A DNA stretch of 11,236 nucleotides from positions 1 through 11,236 of the forward strand of contig SLNX01000036.1 in assembly GCA_007132825.1 (NCBI GenBank), given 5' to 3'. The notes beneath the pieces are model-generated. The model did not search any database. It saw nothing but the letters and a program-made list of their open reading frames with translations, and had not been told where the DNA came from. A program made the translations under genes and the position numbers. Positions within the stretch are counted from its first letter, which is position 1, and each line of letters begins with the position of its first letter. Origin of the DNA: Bacteroidales bacterium (GTDB taxonomy: Bacteria > Bacteroidota > Bacteroidia > Bacteroidales > UBA7960). This document shows positions 1 to 6,443 of the stretch, piece by piece.

Positions 1-729
1 GGTGCTACGGTTCAGCTTGTTGGAACCGACGGTACACTGCGACAAATGGAAACAGATCAGGAGGGCAGATATGCCTTTGAACCTTCCATGTTAAGAGAGA
101 ACACAAGGTATGAGATTCTTGTAAATAAAAGCGGGTATTTCTCTAACCGCGCACAGCAATCAACCATAGGTTTTGACAGAAGTCAGAATTTTGTGGTGGA
201 TGTGGCCATTGCACCAATACCTGAAACAGCCATTGAGCTTCCTGAGATTCTCTATGACTTCGATAGCTGGGTGTTAAGGCCCCAGTTCAAAGACTCACTA
301 AACGGCCTTGTGCAAACAATGTACGACAACCCTACCATTGTAATAGAACTGGCATCCCATACCGATAGCCGGGGAACGTACGAATACAACGATACCCTTT
401 CGCAGCGAAGGGCACAAGCCGTTGTGGATTACCTGATAGATCAGGGGATCAACAGGGAAAGACTTGTAGCAAGAGGGTATGGAAAGAGAAATCCAAGGGA
501 GATCGTGCAAACCATAGAAAGAGATGGCTATCTCTTTGAAGAGGGCACAGTACTTTCTGAAGAGTTTATAAACAACCTTCAGGATGAAGAGCATCGTGAG
601 GTTGCCCACCAGATGAACCGTCGAACCGAGTTTCGAGTGATCGGTGAGGACTATGAACCACCAGAGGATCAAGAGACACCGGACTCGCCACCACCCGAAA
701 CCCCGGGACGCCGTTCCGGAGAGGATTGA
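1..729 (+). CDS. OmpA-family protein with regulatory-like fold, 3' part (5' end outside window)
   Basis: This is the C-terminal 242 residues of a larger protein; the reading frame is open from base 1, so the true start lies upstream. Residues 1 to about 65 look like a carboxypeptidase-regulatory-like beta fold (GATVQLVGTDGTL, then EGRYAFEP and VNKSGYFS). Residues about 80-212 are an OmpA C-terminal domain: YDFDSWVLRP, HTDSRG at 120-125, LSQRRAQAVVDYL, GI..RL...GYGKRNP, and NRRTEFRVI from 206. This family binds peptidoglycan and anchors outer-membrane complexes, with an Asp and an Arg contacting diaminopimelate. Between GYGK-NP and NRRTEF there is an acidic insertion of roughly 40 residues. 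The tail is rich in Pro, Glu and Asp. The combination of regulatory-like fold and OmpA domain is found in PorE-type T9SS proteins, but it is also common in other Bacteroidota OmpA proteins, and the N-terminal TPR and propeller domains that would decide this are not visible. Confidence 0.88.
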   Translation, partial: GATVQLVGTDGTLRQMETDQEGRYAFEPSMLRENTRYEILVNKSGYFSNRAQQSTIGFDRSQNFVVDVAIAPIPETAIELPEILYDFDSWVLRPQFKDSLNGLVQTMYDNPTIVIELASHTDSRGTYEYNDTLSQRRAQAVVDYLIDQGINRERLVARGYGKRNPREIVQTIERDGYLFEEGTVLSEEFINNLQDEEHREVAHQMNRRTEFRVIGEDYEPPEDQETPDSPPPETPGRRSGED

Positions 730-756
730 CAGTGATGCTGTTGCCGGATATTTTTG
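725..756 (+). promoter_or_regulatory. Candidate Bacteroidota promoter for purM
   Basis: A -7 box TATTTTTG (749-756) fits TAnnTTTG. ATTG at 725-728 lies 20 bases upstream and fits the -33 TTTG element with one mismatch. The -33 element overlaps the stop codon of the OmpA-family gene. Transcription would start near 763, leaving a leader of only about 10 bases before the purM ATG. This is the only promoter in the window where both elements look reasonable. It is a pattern match without experimental support. Confidence 0.55.
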
Positions 757-772
757 TCATAATTTCAGTCCG

Positions 773-1933
773 ATGAAGTATGAAAAACGTGGTGTTTCAG
801 CCTCCAAAGAGGATGTGCACCAAGCGATTAAAAACCTGGATAAGGGCCTGTATCCACGCGCATTTTGCAAAGTAGTTCCTGATATTCTGGGTGGAGATCC
901 CGGTTACTGCAATGTGATGCACGCTGATGGCGCCGGCACGAAATCATCACTGGCATACATGTACTGGATGGAAACAGGCGATCTATCTGTCTGGGAAGGA
1001 ATCGCGCAGGATGCCATAGTGATGAACCTTGATGACCTTTTGTGCGCCGGTGTGGTTGATAATATGCTTGTATCCTCCACCATAGGAAGAAACAAGAAGC
1101 GAATACCCGGAGAGGTGATTGCAGCCATCATCAAGGGAACTGAATCTTTTCTGGATAAAATGCGCAGCCTTGGTGTGAATATGATATTAACAGGAGGAGA
1201 AACGGCAGACGTCGGGGATCTTGTGCAAACCGTGATAGTTGATTCAACCGTAATGGCGCGCACTTCCAGATCCGAAATTATCACCAACGAAAAAATTCAA
1301 CCCGGCGATGTGATTGTTGGACTCGCATCATCAGGCCAAACGATTTATGAGGATCAATACAACAGTGGCATGGGAAGCAATGGCCTGACCTCTGCAAGAC
1401 ACGATCTGTTTCATAAAAAATATGCCACCCGATATCCTGAAAGCTATGATAAGGGCCTGAAAACCGAAGTTGCATATACCGGAAACCTTGACCTGACCAG
1501 TAAAGTCGATGAGTTACCACTGGATGCCGGAAAGATGGTTTTGAGCCCTACACGCACATATGCACCCGTGATCAGGGAGATCTTCAGGATTTGCAAGCCA
1601 GAAATTCACGGGATGATACACTGCAGTGGTGGTGGCCAGACAAAAGTGCTTCATTTTCTCCAAAACATGCACATCATCAAAGACAATCTTTTTGAATTAC
1701 CACCGCTTTTCAGGATCATCAGAGAGCAATCAGGTGTGTCAAAACAGGAGATGTACCGTGTGTTTAACATGGGACACAGAATGGAACTGTATACGAATGA
1801 AAAAACTGCTTCTGAGATAATAGATATTTGTCATTCATTCAAACTGGAGGCAAAAGTTATAGGCCGTGTCGAATATTCAACCGGAAAAAGACTTACCATC
1901 ATAGATAAGGAGGGTGTCTTTGAATATTCGTGA
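773..1933 (+). CDS. purM: Phosphoribosylformylglycinamidine cyclo-ligase (AIR synthase), Bacteroidota type
   Basis: The 386-residue product belongs to the PurM family, which closes formylglycinamidine ribonucleotide to aminoimidazole ribonucleotide using ATP, the fifth step of purine synthesis in the cytoplasm. Family marks are HADGAGTKSS (the equivalent of the TDGVGTK motif of E. coli PurM), MNLDDLLCAG, the glycine-rich GGETADVGDLV, and SGMGSNGLTSARHD, which matches the SNGYSLVR region. It is longer than the roughly 345-residue enterobacterial enzyme, with insertions in the second half, and closely resembles the form common in Bacteroides. I chose the ATG at 773 because the family begins with a short stretch before RGVSASKEDVH. 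An in-frame ATG at 644 would add a basic, unrelated extension overlapping the upstream gene. There is no Shine-Dalgarno sequence. prfA starts 50 bases downstream of the stop. Because it diverges from canonical PurM, the enzyme activity rests on family inference. Confidence 0.9.
   Translation: MKYEKRGVSASKEDVHQAIKNLDKGLYPRAFCKVVPDILGGDPGYCNVMHADGAGTKSSLAYMYWMETGDLSVWEGIAQDAIVMNLDDLLCAGVVDNMLVSSTIGRNKKRIPGEVIAAIIKGTESFLDKMRSLGVNMILTGGETADVGDLVQTVIVDSTVMARTSRSEIITNEKIQPGDVIVGLASSGQTIYEDQYNSGMGSNGLTSARHDLFHKKYATRYPESYDKGLKTEVAYTGNLDLTSKVDELPLDAGKMVLSPTRTYAPVIREIFRICKPEIHGMIHCSGGGQTKVLHFLQNMHIIKDNLFELPPLFRIIREQSGVSKQEMYRVFNMGHRMELYTNEKTASEIIDICHSFKLEAKVIGRVEYSTGKRLTIIDKEGVFEYS
1870..1930 (+). repeat. 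Inverted repeat at the 3' end of purM
   Basis: CGAATATTCAA at 1870-1880 is the exact reverse complement of TTGAATATTCG at 1920-1930, giving an 11-base arm pair separated by 39 bases. The second arm ends directly before the purM stop codon and is followed by a T-rich stretch (1935-1961). Both arms encode Glu-Tyr-Ser, and each contains the self-complementary GAATATTC, so coincidence is quite possible. The stem is A/T-rich and the loop is long, so it is not a convincing intrinsic terminator. Confidence 0.3.
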
Positions 1934-1954
1934 CTTTTGTCCTGTGATTTTTTG

Positions 1955-1962
1955 TAATTTTG
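1955..1962 (+). promoter_or_regulatory. Candidate -7 promoter box for prfA
   Basis: TAATTTTG, followed by CA, fits the Bacteroidota -7 consensus TAnnTTTG exactly. Transcription would start near 1969, about 15 bases before the prfA ATG. A TTTG at 1936-1939 is only 15 bases upstream, closer than the usual spacing of about 19-20, so the -33 element is poor. Confidence 0.45.
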
Positions 1963-1983
1963 CAGGCTAAAACCATCATAATT

Positions 1984-3057
1984 ATGTTACTGGAAAAGCT
2001 ACAGGCAATCAAAGAAAGGTTTGAGGAGGTTGGCGGGTTAATCGCTGACCCGGAAGTTATTGCCGATATGAAGCGTTACATTGACCTGAACAAGGAATAT
2101 AAGGATTTGCAATCTATTGTTGAGGCTTATCACACTTATAAGAATGTGATCGACAATATTGATTCATCTCGAGAGATGCTTCAAAAAGAAAAGGATCCTG
2201 AATTCCGGGAAATGGCCAGGACTGAACTTGACGATCTGACCTTAAAGAAAGACCAACTTGAGGAGCAAATCCGGATCATGTTGATTCCGGCTGATCCGCA
2301 GGACGACAAAAATGCCATCGTGGAAATCCGTGCAGGAACAGGCGGTGATGAGGCAGCCATATTTGCCGGTGATCTTTACCGGATGTATGTCAAGTTTTGT
2401 GAGAACAAAAAGTGGAAAACCGAATTGGTTGACATGAATGAGGGTACTTCCGGTGGCTTCAAGGAGGTAATATTCAATGTTTCGGGGGATGGCGTTTACG
2501 GACTGATGAAATATGAGTCAGGCGTACATCGGGTGCAAAGGGTGCCGCAAACGGAAACCCAGGGCAGGGTGCACACCTCGGCTGCCACAGTTGCGGTTTT
2601 GCCTGAAGCGGGTGAATTTGATGTGGAACTGAAAGCATCCGATATAAAAAAAGAAACTTTTTGCTCCTCTGGTCCCGGCGGGCAATCAGTTAACACAACC
2701 TATTCAGCTGTTCGTTTAACACATATCCCGACAGGTATCGTTGTTTCCTGCCAGGACCAAAAATCGCAGATCAAGAACCTCGATAAAGCCATGAAGGTGC
2801 TGCGAACACGCCTTTTTGACATGGAGTACAAAAAATACCTGGACGAGATTGCCTCCAAAAGGAAAACCATGGTTTCAACCGGTGACAGATCTGCAAAAAT
2901 CCGCACCTATAACTTCCCACAGGGAAGGATGACCGATCATCGGATCGGACTCACAATGTATAACCTTAGTTCGGTAATGGATGGTGATATTCAGGAGATT
3001 ATTGACGCCCTTCAGCTGGCTGAAAATGCAGAAAAGCTTAAAGAAGGCGTTGCTTAA
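1984..3057 (+). CDS. prfA: Peptide chain release factor 1
   Basis: RF1 recognises UAA and UAG stop codons in the ribosomal A site and triggers peptidyl-tRNA hydrolysis. The catalytic GGQ motif is at residues 232-234 within [17 protein letters not shown]. The codon-reading tripeptide of the PxT type is P188-Q189-T190 within [11 protein letters not shown]. coli has PAT here. The N-terminal helical part (1-100) and the charged C-terminal part with [20 protein letters not shown] complete the fold. The 357-residue length is normal for the family. The ATG at 1984 starts [16 protein letters not shown], which matches the usual RF1 start; an in-frame TTG at 1960 would sit inside the predicted -7 box and is unlikely. 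There is no Shine-Dalgarno sequence. pyrF follows after 14 bases, so the two are probably cotranscribed. The middle position in purM-prfA-pyrF matches the gene order I recall from Bacteroides. Confidence 0.97.
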   Translation: MLLEKLQAIKERFEEVGGLIADPEVIADMKRYIDLNKEYKDLQSIVEAYHTYKNVIDNIDSSREMLQKEKDPEFREMARTELDDLTLKKDQLEEQIRIMLIPADPQDDKNAIVEIRAGTGGDEAAIFAGDLYRMYVKFCENKKWKTELVDMNEGTSGGFKEVIFNVSGDGVYGLMKYESGVHRVQRVPQTETQGRVHTSAATVAVLPEAGEFDVELKASDIKKETFCSSGPGGQSVNTTYSAVRLTHIPTGIVVSCQDQKSQIKNLDKAMKVLRTRLFDMEYKKYLDEIASKRKTMVSTGDRSAKIRTYNFPQGRMTDHRIGLTMYNLSSVMDGDIQEIIDALQLAENAEKLKEGVA

Positions 3058-3071
3058 AGCATATTCAGTTT

Positions 3072-3944
3072 ATGAACCGTAAAGAACTTTCAGCATTGAT
3101 CCGCAGAAAACGTAGCTTTCTGTGTGTTGGCCTTGACCCCGACCCTGAGAGGCTCCCCAAGCATTTGAAAGGTACGGCTGATGACCCGCTTTTTGAATTT
3201 AGCCGCCGCATCATTGATGCAACCATCGATTATGCTGTTGCCTATAAACCAAATACATCATTTTTTGAAGTCCACGGAAGCAAAGGGTGGCAGAGCCTTG
3301 AAAAGACCATTGATTACCTGAAAAATCATCCCAAGGGCCCGGTATTTGCCATAGCAGACGCAAAACGGGGTGACATAGGAAATACGGCAAGGCAATATGC
3401 CCGTGCCTTTTTTGAGCACATGCTTTTTGACGCAATTACCGTGAATCCGTACATGGGCCACGATTGTGTGAAGCCTTTCTTGCAATTTAAAGACAAATGG
3501 GCAATTCTCCTTGGCATTACTTCCAACCCAGGAGCCCTGGATTTCCAGATATTACAACCACAGCTGCCTATGCTGCTTGAGAAAATGGGGATCAAAACGG
3601 TGTACTGGAAAAAGCTCTACGAAATTGTAATGGAGCAAAGTATGAACTGGGGAACTTATGATAACATGATGTTTGTAGTCGGTGCTACCCATTCAGATCA
3701 GCTATCCAACATACGGGACCTTGTTCCAGATCATTTTTTCCTGATCCCAGGCGTAGGGGCACAAGGCGGCAATCTGGAGGATATCGCCGCAAAGGCAATG
3801 AATAAAGAGGTTGGAATCCTGGTAAATGCCTCACGAAGCATTATTTACGCATCCTCAGGTGAGGATTTTGACCTGCAAGCCGGAAAAGCCGCAAAGGCCC
3901 TTCAAATGCAAATGAATGCCATTCTCGAACAAAACCAGTTTTAA
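3072..3944 (+). CDS. pyrF: Orotidine 5'-phosphate decarboxylase, type 2
   Basis: PyrF decarboxylates orotidine 5'-monophosphate to UMP, the last step of de novo pyrimidine synthesis. The substrate-contacting start strand is FLCVGLDPD. The catalytic Asp-Lys-Asp cluster is visible as D96, K98 and D101 in FAIADAKRGDIGN. The phosphate-gripping arginine is probably R255 in VNASRSIIYAS, and GVGAQGG precedes it in the usual place. At 290 residues it matches the longer type 2 subfamily rather than the roughly 240-residue enterobacterial form. The ATG at 3072 lies 14 bases after the prfA stop; no Shine-Dalgarno sequence is present and translation may be coupled to prfA. The next gene runs towards it on the other strand, with only 20 bases between the stops and no recognisable terminator. 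Confidence 0.96.
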   Translation: MNRKELSALIRRKRSFLCVGLDPDPERLPKHLKGTADDPLFEFSRRIIDATIDYAVAYKPNTSFFEVHGSKGWQSLEKTIDYLKNHPKGPVFAIADAKRGDIGNTARQYARAFFEHMLFDAITVNPYMGHDCVKPFLQFKDKWAILLGITSNPGALDFQILQPQLPMLLEKMGIKTVYWKKLYEIVMEQSMNWGTYDNMMFVVGATHSDQLSNIRDLVPDHFFLIPGVGAQGGNLEDIAAKAMNKEVGILVNASRSIIYASSGEDFDLQAGKAAKALQMQMNAILEQNQF

Positions 3945-3964
3945 GATTTCACATTCTTTTGTTG

Positions 3965-4558
3965 TTACCTGATCTCCCTGATCCAAAAAACCATGGGTTT
4001 CAGGCTTTCACCGTTTTCGTTCAGATCCTGCCATGAAAATGAGGTAACGAGATCCGAACGGCGTGTATAACCTCTTTTTATCCAAAATGGATCTAACGGT
4101 GCATAGCCAACGGGTCGTTCAGGATGATCATCAGGACGCACTACAGCGCAAAAAGCGGTGTGACTGAAGCGCTTCAGCATTTTTGCATGGGATTCCCGTT
4201 CATCAAAAAATTTGTGACCGATGCCTCTTCCCCGATAGGCTTTCATTAACAAAGATTCTCCAAAATAAAAAATCTTATCAGGTGCTAATTCAGTGTGAAC
4301 AAAAGGAGCTTTAACCTCATCCGATTCCATTGACATGGGCATACCGGAAGACGCACCCACAACTTGCTCACCATCAAGGGCAAGCACTATTATCGCATCT
4401 TTTGAACGCAGATAAACCGACAGGTATTCTTCTTCATATTCCGAACTGCCATCGTACAGGTAAGGAAAATCACGAAATAGTTCCATCCTGAGCCGTGCAA
4501 GATCCTTTATGTAGGGCTTTATTCCTTCCCCTTTAACAATTTTAACTTGTACATTCAT
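3965..4558 (-). CDS. GNAT family N-acetyltransferase, substrate unknown
   Basis: The 197-residue product has the acetyl-CoA-binding motif of the GNAT fold: R109-G110-R111-G112-I113-G114 within MKAYRGRGIGHKFFDERE, preceded by the beta strand IFYFGESLLM. The strand AIIVLALDGEQVVGASSG (residues 55-72) fits strands 2 and 3 of the fold. The C-terminal part contains PLDPFWIKRGYTRRSDL, typical of GNATs where a large aromatic or basic residue follows the acyl pocket. These enzymes move an acetyl group from acetyl-CoA to an amine on a small molecule or protein; nothing in the sequence names the acceptor. The gene stands alone, convergent with pyrF and divergent from the helicase gene. The ATG at 4558 is the first in frame; a GRTTAA repeat ends 12 bases upstream of it. 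I saw no convincing promoter on this strand. Confidence 0.88.
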   Translation of the reverse strand: MNVQVKIVKGEGIKPYIKDLARLRMELFRDFPYLYDGSSEYEEEYLSVYLRSKDAIIVLALDGEQVVGASSGMPMSMESDEVKAPFVHTELAPDKIFYFGESLLMKAYRGRGIGHKFFDERESHAKMLKRFSHTAFCAVVRPDDHPERPVGYAPLDPFWIKRGYTRRSDLVTSFSWQDLNENGESLKPMVFWIREIR

Positions 4559-4570
4559 CTTTAATCAATC

Positions 4571-4612
4571 TCAACCTTTACCTTAACCTTAATCTTAACC
4601 TTAATCTTAATA
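4571..4612. repeat. Degenerate TTAACC/TTAATC hexamer tandem repeat
   Basis: Seven hexamers stand head to tail: TCAACC, TTTACC, TTAACC, TTAATC, TTAACC, TTAATC, TTAATA. The middle four alternate, so the array can also be read as a 12-base repeat. It fills much of the space between the divergent acetyltransferase and helicase genes. One end overlaps the predicted helicase -7 box; the other end lies 12 bases from the acetyltransferase start codon. On the minus strand it reads as GRTTAA repeats, so it would lie in the acetyltransferase promoter or leader. Confidence 0.85.
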
Positions 4613-4618
4613 TCTTTG
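4611..4618 (+). promoter_or_regulatory. Candidate -7 promoter box for the DEAD-box helicase gene
   Basis: TATCTTTG followed by CA fits TAnnTTTG. The predicted start, near 4625, leaves a leader of about 26 A/T-rich bases. The -33 position falls inside the hexamer repeat and contains no TTTG, so recognition may depend on the repeat sequence or on an activator. Confidence 0.45.
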
Positions 4619-4650
4619 CAAGCAATTGTAAAAATAATAAATTGACTTTT

Positions 4651-5880
4651 ATGCCCGATTTTTCTTTTTTTGGTTTTGATGAAAAAGTGATGCTTGGCCT
4701 TGAGGCAATGCGTTTTGAGAAACCAACCGATATCCAGTCGCAAGTGATTCCTGAGGTGATGAAAGGATCTGATGTAATTGGATGCGCCCAGACAGGCACA
4801 GGAAAAACAGCAGCTTTCTTGCTGCCTGTCATTGATCACATCATTAAAAAACCGGAAACAGAAAAAACCTGTGCATTAATTGTTGTTCCAACCAGGGAGC
4901 TGGCGGTTCAGATTGCCCAGCAGCTCGAGGGATTCTCGTATTTTGCCCCATTGAGCTCTATTGCAATATACGGTGGCGGCACCGGGGAGGTATATGCCAA
5001 TGAAAAAAGGGCGCTGACCAGCGGAGTTGATGTAGTTGTTTGTACACCCGGCCGGATGATCAGCCATTTAAATCTGGGCTATGTTGATTTTTCAAGACTT
5101 GAGTTTTTGATTCTTGATGAGGCGGATCGCATGCTGGATATGGGTTTTTTTGATGATATCATGAAAATCATCTCATTTTTGCCCAAAAAGCGCCAAAGCC
5201 TTTTGTTCTCAGCCACTATGCCTCCGAAGATCAGGGAGCTGAGCCGGAAGATCCTCGATAAACCTGCGGAGATTAACATCGGACTGGCTACTCCTCCCGA
5301 AAAGATTCACCAGGAAGCATACGTTGTGTATGAAACACAAAAGATAGAGCTGTTGCCAATGCTCATCGCTGACCGGACCATGAAAAGCATATTGATCTTT
5401 GGTGCTACAAAAACAGGGGTGAAACAGATCTCTCGTCAATTAAAGAAGGAAAACCATGATGTGGATGAGATCCACTCCGACCTTGAGCAAAAGGAGCGGG
5501 AAGCGGTGATGAACCGTTTTAAAAGCAGACAAACGCGTATTCTTGTCGCAACGGATATCGTTTCAAGGGGAATAGACATTGACGATATCGACCTGGTAAT
5601 CAACTACGATGTTCCTAATGATGCAGAAGACTACGTGCATCGGATTGGCAGAACGGCGAGGGCGGAGAACCTTGGTAAGGCCTGCACGCTGATCGGGTTA
5701 AAGGAACAGGAAAAATTTGCCGGAATCGAGAAATTGCTTAAACGTGAAATTGCAAAAATGCCTTTACCGGACAAAATAGGTCAGGGTCCTGAATACAAAC
5801 CATCAGGAAAAAAACATATCCGGAAGCCAAAACGAAGGTTTCAGAAACGGGGAAGGAAAACAGGTACTAAGCGTCGCTAG
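4651..5880 (+). CDS. DEAD-box ATP-dependent RNA helicase, RhlE-like
   Basis: The 409-residue product carries the full motif series of a DEAD-box RNA helicase: Q motif (F22 and PTDIQSQ at 25-31), motif I AQTGTGKT (46-53), Ia PTRELAVQ, Ib TPGR, II DEAD (156-159), III SAT (187-189), IV ILIFGATK, V ATDIVSRGIDID and VI HRIGRTAR (from 330). Such enzymes unwind short RNA duplexes with ATP and act in ribosome assembly, RNA decay or cold adaptation. After the second RecA domain comes a short basic tail (about 372-409, KPKRRFQKRGRK), a usual RNA-anchoring element in RhlE-type proteins. I start it at the ATG at 4651; an in-frame TTG nine bases earlier has no support. The leader lacks a Shine-Dalgarno sequence. 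Its last 14 bases overlap the 3' end of the convergent DUF3276 gene. The specific RNA target cannot be told from sequence. Confidence 0.96.
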   Translation: MPDFSFFGFDEKVMLGLEAMRFEKPTDIQSQVIPEVMKGSDVIGCAQTGTGKTAAFLLPVIDHIIKKPETEKTCALIVVPTRELAVQIAQQLEGFSYFAPLSSIAIYGGGTGEVYANEKRALTSGVDVVVCTPGRMISHLNLGYVDFSRLEFLILDEADRMLDMGFFDDIMKIISFLPKKRQSLLFSATMPPKIRELSRKILDKPAEINIGLATPPEKIHQEAYVVYETQKIELLPMLIADRTMKSILIFGATKTGVKQISRQLKKENHDVDEIHSDLEQKEREAVMNRFKSRQTRILVATDIVSRGIDIDDIDLVINYDVPNDAEDYVHRIGRTARAENLGKACTLIGLKEQEKFAGIEKLLKREIAKMPLPDKIGQGPEYKPSGKKHIRKPKRRFQKRGRKTGTKRR

Positions 5881-6268
5881 CCTCGTCTTTTTCTTCTCCT
5901 TCTGTTTTATCGTCCACTTTTTCTGCCCCCTCCTCTTGTTTTGATTGTTCAGATACTTGAGTAGATCCTGACTGATCCTGCAATTGGTCCCTCGGGATGA
6001 TTTCCCCTTGCATTTCACCAATCTTCTCAAATGTTTCCTCCAACGCCTCTTTGAACTTGTCAAAATCTTCCCGGTACAGAAACAACTTATGCTTCTCGTA
6101 AAAGAAATTCCCGGTTTGCTGATTAAAGCGACGTTTGCTTTCTGTGATTGTCAGATACAATTCATTGGCGCGTGTGGCCTTTACGTCAAAGAAGTATGTC
6201 CTCTTCCCGGCTCTTACTGCTTTTGAAAAAATATCGTCTCTTGGTACATTCGTGCCAAATTCTTCCAT
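5867..6268 (-). CDS. DUF3276 family PUR-alpha-like nucleic-acid-binding protein
   Basis: The 133-residue product matches the DUF3276 family, found widely in Bacteroidota and spirochaetes and related to the PUR domain of Pur-alpha, which binds single-stranded DNA or RNA. The PUR-type domain covers residues about 13-85: IFSKAVRAGKRTYFFDVK, then ANELYLTITESKRRF, then KHKLFLYREDFDKFKEAL, giving the beta-sheet-plus-helix pattern. From about residue 96 the protein is a low-complexity tail rich in Glu, Asp, Gln and Ser, probably disordered. The start at 6268 has an AGAGGA seven bases upstream, one of the few Shine-Dalgarno-like sites here. Its 3' end overlaps the convergent helicase gene by 14 bases, and it is divergent from nusB. 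Its cellular role in bacteria is not well established; nucleic-acid binding is inferred from the family. Confidence 0.9.
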   Translation of the reverse strand: MEEFGTNVPRDDIFSKAVRAGKRTYFFDVKATRANELYLTITESKRRFNQQTGNFFYEKHKLFLYREDFDKFKEALEETFEKIGEMQGEIIPRDQLQDQSGSTQVSEQSKQEEGAEKVDDKTEGEEKDEASDA

Positions 6269-6336
6269 GATGAATCCTCTTTTCTTTTAATGTTTTGGCA
6301 TATCTAAAGAACACCCGTTCTTTGTTCAACGGAAAA

Positions 6337-6344
6337 CAAATATA
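6337..6344 (-). promoter_or_regulatory. Candidate -7 promoter box for the DUF3276 gene
   Basis: CAAATATA on the plus strand reads TATATTTG on the minus strand, fitting TAnnTTTG. Transcription would start near 6330, about 60 bases before the DUF3276 ATG. The best -33 match (ACTG, 18 bases upstream) is weak. The box lies 22 bases from the oppositely facing nusB box, so the two promoters would overlap. Confidence 0.4.
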
Positions 6345-6366
6345 CTAATTCTTGAATAAAAACAGT

Positions 6367-6374
6367 TAATTTTG
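6367..6374 (+). promoter_or_regulatory. Candidate -7 promoter box for nusB
   Basis: TAATTTTG followed by CATCAAT fits TAnnTTTG. The leader to the nusB ATG would be about 62 bases, the longest predicted in this window. No TTTG lies at the -33 position, which coincides with the -7 box of the divergent DUF3276 promoter. The stretch TTAAYTTTGCATCAAT is shared with the yajC promoter downstream. Confidence 0.45.
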
Positions 6375-6375
6375 C

Positions 6376-6388
6376 ATCAATTATTGAT
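6376..6388. promoter_or_regulatory. Palindrome at the predicted nusB transcription start
   Basis: ATCAAT-T-ATTGAT is a perfect 6-base inverted repeat with a one-base centre, starting two bases after the nusB -7 box and therefore spanning the predicted start site. The position suits a repressor operator. A 6-base A/T-rich palindrome is common by chance in a window of this size, so position is the only argument. Confidence 0.25.
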
Positions 6389-6443
6389 CGGGAGATGAAA
6401 GTTTGTCATTCCTGATACGTTAAGTTAAGAAAAGTTCCCTGAT

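Noticed and set aside
644..772. In-frame N-terminal extension of purM from ATG 644
   Set aside because: It is a basic stretch in another frame of the OmpA-family gene, and the PurM family begins shortly before RGVSASKEDVH, which fits the ATG at 773.
4623..4630. CAATTGTA as a minus-strand -7 box for the acetyltransferase
   Set aside because: It has one mismatch to TAnnTTTG, no -33 element, and would give a leader running through the whole repeat; too weak to call.
4561..4839. Minus-strand open frames with alternating KV/KI and RL dipeptides
   Set aside because: The repeated dipeptides are only the translation of the hexamer repeat, and the rest is the reverse of the helicase gene.
6395..6415. 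Six-codon upstream reading frame in the nusB leader (ATG to TGA)
   Set aside because: The purine-rich GGGAG lies directly against the ATG, too close to serve as a ribosome site, and such short frames are frequent by chance.
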